This document shows, piece by piece, positions 5,353-9,083 of a stretch of DNA of 9,083 nucleotides (position 1 is its first letter; each line of letters opens with the position of its first letter). The translations under genes were made by a program, and so were the position numbers. The stretch is from Anaerolineae bacterium (lineage in GTDB: Bacteria > Chloroflexota > Anaerolineae > JAADDB01): positions 1-9,083 of the forward strand of contig WFQT01000441.1 of the NCBI GenBank assembly GCA_015486895.1, written 5' to 3'. The notes beneath the pieces were generated by a model, which saw nothing but the letters and a program-made list of their open reading frames with translations, ran no database searches and was not told the origin of the DNA.

Positions 5353-7218
5353 ATGTTATCACCTAAAGCCAAGGAAAAAATTCGCCAGGCGATGAAGAAG
5401 TACCCTAATCCGCGGTCGGCATTAGTGCCGGCGCTGTATATTGCCCAGCAGGAAATAGGGTGGTTGCCACCAGAAGTGCAAGATGAAGTGGCTGTGCTTT
5501 TTGACTTGGAACCAGCGGAAGTGCATGCCGTTGCAGGGTTCTACAATATGCTTTACAAGGACCCGAAAGGCACTTACCACTTAGAGATATGCACCAATGT
5601 GGGCTGCAGGTTGCGAGGCGCCGATAAAGTCGCTGATCATCTGAAGCTCAAGTTGGGCATTGACTTCGGAGAAACGACGCCCGATGGTATGTTCACCTTA
5701 GACCACGCTGAGTGCATGGGCGCTTGTTCCACAGGCCCAGTAATGAGTGTGCGGGCAGAGCATCATGGGTTGGGCAAGTATTATGAGAACTTGACGCCTG
5801 AGCGGGTGGATGAGATTATCGATACGTTGCGAACCGACGGTTTCCCCGAGTCGTTGGAGCGCGATCCGGCCGGGCCGCCGCCACATGGCGGTATGGCGGA
5901 ACCGGTTTTGTTGGCCCGTGTGGATAAGCCTGATTCCCAAAAAATTGAGACTTATATAGCTGATGGCGGTTACAGCGCTTTGCGCAAAGCCATCAAAATG
6001 GGAGCGCAGGCTGTTTTGGAGGAAGTTAAAGCCTCTGGTGTGCGCGGCCGTGGCGGCGCTGGCTTCCCCGCTGGGGTGAAATGGAGCTTTCTGCCTAAAG
6101 GCGTTTACCCCCGCTACCTGGTCTGCAACGCTGACGAGAGCGAGCCGGGTACTTTCAAGGATCGCCTTCTGATGGAGTATGACCCGCACCAGGTTATTGA
6201 GGGCATCATTATCTCCTCCTTCGCTTGTGAGGTTGAACATGCTTTCATTTACGTCCGCGGCGAGTACGGCTTTGCTTATCAGCGGTTAGTAGATGCCGTG
6301 GATGAAGCTTATCGATATGGTTTCTTGGGGCGGAACATTTTGGGTAGCGGTTATAGTTTGGAACTGACGATACACCGGGGCGCCGGAGCTTATATCTGCG
6401 GTGAAGAGACGGCGTTGCTGACCTCGCTGGAAGGGTATCGCGGCCACCCGCGGCTGAAGCCGCCTTTTCCGGCGGTGGAAGGCCTCTATGGCAAGCCGAC
6501 TATCATTAACAACGTAGAGACGCTGAGCAACGTTCCTCACATCATTGAACGTGGTGCAGAGTGGTACAAAGGCTTCGGTACAGAGAAGAGTACCGGCTTC
6601 CGGCTTTTCTCCCTCAGTGGCCAGGTGAAAAAGCCGGGCGTATATGAGCTGCCGCACGGCACCACTTTGCGCACGTTGATCTACGAGTATGGTGGGGGTA
6701 CCGTGGATGATAAGCCTATCAAAGGGATCATCCCGGGGGGCCTTTCTATGCCGATCTTGGGGGCAGATAAAATAGACACGCCGTTGGATTTCGAGTCTGT
6801 TCAGGCAGCAGGGTCGATGCTGGGCTCGGCGGGGGTGATTGTCTTCACTGAGGATATGCCCATTATCAGCTTGGCTAAACGCACTATTGCCTTTTACCGG
6901 GAGGAATCGTGTGGGAAATGTTCTCCTTGCCGTGAAGGGAGTGGCTGGCTCGAGAAGATACTGGAGCGCATCGAGGCGGGCAAGGGGCGTCCTGAAGATT
7001 TAGACGAAATGCTACGGATTAGTAAATTCATTGAGCAGCAGACATTCTGTCCTTTTGGCCCTGCTTCTGTTTGGGGCTTGCAGAGTGCCATCAAGCTTTA
7101 TCGGGATGAGTTCTTAGCTTACATTAAGGAAACGAATCCCTCTGGAGAGGCGCCGGAAGTGCCGGTGCGGCCTGTTTACCGCCCGGATGTGGGTAAACCT
7201 GCCCATCCGAGAGATTAA
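5353..7218 (+). CDS. nuoEF: Fused NADH-quinone oxidoreductase subunits E and F (NuoEF)
   Basis: This 621-residue fusion forms the NADH-oxidising tip of complex I. The NuoE part (about 1-160, thioredoxin-like ferredoxin) binds [2Fe-2S] cluster N1a through C80 and C85 (CTNVGC) and C121 and C125 (CMGAC). A Pro/Gly-rich linker (about 160-185) leads to NuoF. Its FMN/NADH site includes VRGRGGAGFP (230-239), NADESEPG (259-266) and GAGAYICGEE (343-352). Cluster N3 is bound by C520, C523 and C526 (CGKCSPC) and C566 (FCPFGP). A proline-rich tail ends the protein. ATG 5353 has AGGAG 6 nt upstream. An internal in-frame ATG at 5893 lacks a Shine-Dalgarno, so one continuous protein is expected. The same domain order occurs in HoxF of NAD-reducing hydrogenases, but the position between nuoCD and nuoG identifies this copy as complex I. 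Confidence 0.95.
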   Translation: MLSPKAKEKIRQAMKKYPNPRSALVPALYIAQQEIGWLPPEVQDEVAVLFDLEPAEVHAVAGFYNMLYKDPKGTYHLEICTNVGCRLRGADKVADHLKLKLGIDFGETTPDGMFTLDHAECMGACSTGPVMSVRAEHHGLGKYYENLTPERVDEIIDTLRTDGFPESLERDPAGPPPHGGMAEPVLLARVDKPDSQKIETYIADGGYSALRKAIKMGAQAVLEEVKASGVRGRGGAGFPAGVKWSFLPKGVYPRYLVCNADESEPGTFKDRLLMEYDPHQVIEGIIISSFACEVEHAFIYVRGEYGFAYQRLVDAVDEAYRYGFLGRNILGSGYSLELTIHRGAGAYICGEETALLTSLEGYRGHPRLKPPFPAVEGLYGKPTIINNVETLSNVPHIIERGAEWYKGFGTEKSTGFRLFSLSGQVKKPGVYELPHGTTLRTLIYEYGGGTVDDKPIKGIIPGGLSMPILGADKIDTPLDFESVQAAGSMLGSAGVIVFTEDMPIISLAKRTIAFYREESCGKCSPCREGSGWLEKILERIEAGKGRPEDLDEMLRISKFIEQQTFCPFGPASVWGLQSAIKLYRDEFLAYIKETNPSGEAPEVPVRPVYRPDVGKPAHPRD

Positions 7219-7329
7219 AGACGGGAACTGCCGTACCGTAGTTCGATTGACTTGGCCGTTTTTTGGAAAGCGATTGCATTGATTCATAGCATACTACGAC
7301 GTGAGGGTGCATAGGGGTAGGTGAGATTC

Positions 7330-9083
7330 ATGGCTGACATGGTCAAATTTACCATTGATGGGAAGGAAGTGGTGGCGCCGAAGGGCGAGCTTCTCATTGA
7401 AGCTGCCAAGCGCATTGGTATCAATATTCCCGCTTTCTGTTCTCATCCAAAATTGAAACCATTGGGTGCATGCCGCATGTGTCTGGTGGAGATAGAGGGG
7501 CGCCGGGGCCGGCAATTGGTGACATCGTGTACTACGCCGGTTAGCGAGGGCTTGGTGGTGTATTACAACAGCGAACGAGCGCGAGAAGCTCGAGCCGGCA
7601 CCTTAGAGATGTTGCTTATCAACCACCCGTTAGATTGTCCTATCTGTGACAAAGGTGGCGAGTGCCCATTGCAAGACCAGACGATGGAGCATGGCAACGG
7701 CACCAGTCACTTTGTTGAGGAAAAGCATCATAAGAACAAGCGCTATCCAATCAGTGATTGGATCATGTTGGATCAGGAGCGATGTGTCGTTTGCTGGCGC
7801 TGTATTCGCTATTTAGAAGAGTGGGAGGATAAGCCGCAAATTGGCCTCTACCACCGGGGTGGGGAAACGGTCATTGATATCGCTCCCAACCATCCTTTGA
7901 CGGCTAAGACGAGCGGCAATATCATTGAACTCTGTCCGGTGGGGGCACTGACCAGCCGGGTGAGCCGCTTTGGCTATCGTCCGTGGGAACTGGAGCATAC
8001 GGACAGTATTTGCACGCACTGCTCATTGGGATGTAATCTGCGCATTGATACCAGGACAAACCAGGTTCGGCGGCTGATGGCCCGGGAGAACGCCTATCTG
8101 AATGACCAATGGCTCTGCGATAAAGGGCGCTTCGCCTTTGGCTATATGCAGCATGAGGGGCGCTTGACACAACCATTGGTGCGCCAGAACGGGGCTTTAC
8201 GGCCGGCTTCCTGGGAAGAGGCTTTGGATCTGATTACGGCGAAGCTGGTTGCTGCCAGTAAACAGCCGCAGCGGGTCGGGGCTGTTGGCTCGGCCAAGCT
8301 GAGCAATGAAGCCAATTACCTGCTGCAGAAATTCTTCCGCCAATATGCGCACACGAACAACGTGGACTTTCGCTATGGCGGCGATGTAGTGACCGATGGC
8401 CGAGGCACTCCCTCTGTGGCCGAGTTCGATAAAGCAGACTTGTTCGTGCTCTTCGGCGTTGACATCGCCGAGAATATGCCGGTGTTAGATCTCTTCTTGA
8501 AGCGGGCTGTCAAGCTGCGGCAGGCGAAAGTGTTGATCATTCATCCATTGCAAGTGGAAGATAGCCGCTACGGGGTAACATTGCAACCGCCGCCGGGTGA
8601 GGATGCGTTGCTTTTGCAGAGTCTTGCGGCTGCCCTTCTCAAGGATGAACAAGTAGAGAAGCGGGTACGGCGATTAGGCGGCTATAAATCGTGGCAAGAT
8701 GACCTCACGGTGGTGCCGGCGGGACAGTTGGGCCTGGCTGACGATGATTTCCGGGCTGCAGTGGAACTATTGCGCACGGCACAGCGACCGCTCTTCCTCT
8801 ATGGAGAGGCGGTGGCGGCTGGTTCGGCGGCACAGGCTGACGTGGCGGCATTGACCAATTTAGCGCTATTGGCCGGTGCTGTGGATCGTGTTGGTTATCT
8901 CCCTTATGATGCCAACGCACAAGGGGCGCGCGATATGGGCTTGCTGCCGGATCGCTTGCCGGGGCAGCGGCCGTTAGGCGACGAGAAGGCTGTCAGCCGC
9001 ACGCAGCGGCAGTGGGGCGGCACGCTGCCGACGGAGCCGGGGATGACGTACCGGCAGATGTTGGATGCTGCCGCGGCTGGGAA
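7330..9083 (+). CDS. nuoG: NADH-quinone oxidoreductase subunit G (NuoG), 3' end outside window
   Basis: NuoG is the largest peripheral subunit and passes electrons from NuoF towards NuoB. 584 codons are visible with no stop. The N-terminal ferredoxin-like domain binds N1b (C37, C48, C51, C67). The His-Cys segment HPLDCPIC...C binds N5 (H99, C103, C106, C112). CVVCWRC and LCPVGAL supply N4 (C152, C155, C158, C202). CTHCSLGC plus C263 supply the off-pathway cluster N7 (C228, C231, C235, C263), present only in some bacteria. From about residue 270 a molybdopterin-oxidoreductase-like domain follows, with no cofactor expected in complex I. ATG 7330 is preceded by AGGTGA (7319-7324) at 5 nt. The 111-bp gap from nuoEF holds a weak hairpin (7225-7244) but no clear promoter. 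The family is usually about 750-900 aa, so a third or less is missing. Confidence 0.95.
   Translation, partial: MADMVKFTIDGKEVVAPKGELLIEAAKRIGINIPAFCSHPKLKPLGACRMCLVEIEGRRGRQLVTSCTTPVSEGLVVYYNSERAREARAGTLEMLLINHPLDCPICDKGGECPLQDQTMEHGNGTSHFVEEKHHKNKRYPISDWIMLDQERCVVCWRCIRYLEEWEDKPQIGLYHRGGETVIDIAPNHPLTAKTSGNIIELCPVGALTSRVSRFGYRPWELEHTDSICTHCSLGCNLRIDTRTNQVRRLMARENAYLNDQWLCDKGRFAFGYMQHEGRLTQPLVRQNGALRPASWEEALDLITAKLVAASKQPQRVGAVGSAKLSNEANYLLQKFFRQYAHTNNVDFRYGGDVVTDGRGTPSVAEFDKADLFVLFGVDIAENMPVLDLFLKRAVKLRQAKVLIIHPLQVEDSRYGVTLQPPPGEDALLLQSLAAALLKDEQVEKRVRRLGGYKSWQDDLTVVPAGQLGLADDDFRAAVELLRTAQRPLFLYGEAVAAGSAAQADVAALTNLALLAGAVDRVGYLPYDANAQGARDMGLLPDRLPGQRPLGDEKAVSRTQRQWGGTLPTEPGMTYRQMLDAAAAG

Noticed and set aside
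5893..5895. Separate nuoF start at an internal in-frame ATG
   Set aside because: No ribosome binding site precedes it and the reading frame is continuous through the linker.
5698..6240. 180-codon open frame on the minus strand inside nuoEF
   Set aside because: It lies antisense to a strongly conserved coding region with no start signals and no recognisable protein. It is a shadow frame, like the other minus-strand frames in the window.
5353..7218. HoxF-type diaphorase subunit of a NAD-reducing hydrogenase
   Set aside because: The domain order fits, but the flanking genes are nuoCD and a NuoG with N7, and no hydrogenase genes are present.
7225..7264. Rho-independent terminator between nuoEF and nuoG
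   Set aside because: The stem GAACTGC/GTAGTTC is weak, includes a G-T pair, and the six-T run is 14 nt beyond it. Termination here would also cut the operon.

Overview
The window carries the 5' part of a respiratory complex I (NADH:quinone oxidoreductase) operon. All genes are on the + strand, in the order nuoA - nuoB - nuoCD (fused) - nuoEF (fused) - nuoG, and nuoG runs off the right edge. The five proteins supply the NADH-oxidising module (NuoE/F/G: FMN, N1a, N3, N1b, N5, N4 and N7 cluster sites), the Q module (NuoB with cluster N2, NuoC, NuoD with the quinone pocket) and the first membrane subunit (NuoA). Every metal-binding cysteine or histidine checked is present, so the complex looks functional. 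The other membrane subunits (NuoH, I, J to N) would be expected beyond position 9083. Both the C-D and the E-F pair are single polypeptides.

Positions 1-141 hold a compact structured repeat. A 101-bp segment can fold as a closing stem plus three hairpins, and it is flanked by 15-bp direct repeats. This looks like a small non-coding mobile element with its target-site duplication. It sits directly against the ribosome binding site of the next gene, a 556-residue lipoprotein of unknown function (142-1812).

Positions 1813-2077 form the regulatory region of the nuo operon: a dyad with a third matching half-site, a sigma70-type promoter with a consensus -35 and 17-bp spacing, and a near-perfect Shine-Dalgarno. 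That Shine-Dalgarno is better placed for a 16-codon leader peptide overlapping the nuoA start than for nuoA itself.

The nuo operon is unusually loose. Gaps of about 290, 280, 56 and 111 bp separate the genes. The nuoA-nuoB and nuoB-nuoC gaps each hold a degenerate ~80-bp palindromic repeat of related sequence, and the nuoA-nuoB gap also holds a good candidate internal promoter for nuoB.

Organism: a bacterium of moderate GC content that uses complex I. The Thermus-like NuoD sequence, the fused subunits, the GC-rich foldback repeats and the CACAGATT-type palindromes make a Chloroflexota (Anaerolineae-like) genome my best guess. This is inference from memory of such genomes, not a database result. 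No tRNA, rRNA, CRISPR, transposase gene or defence system is visible.
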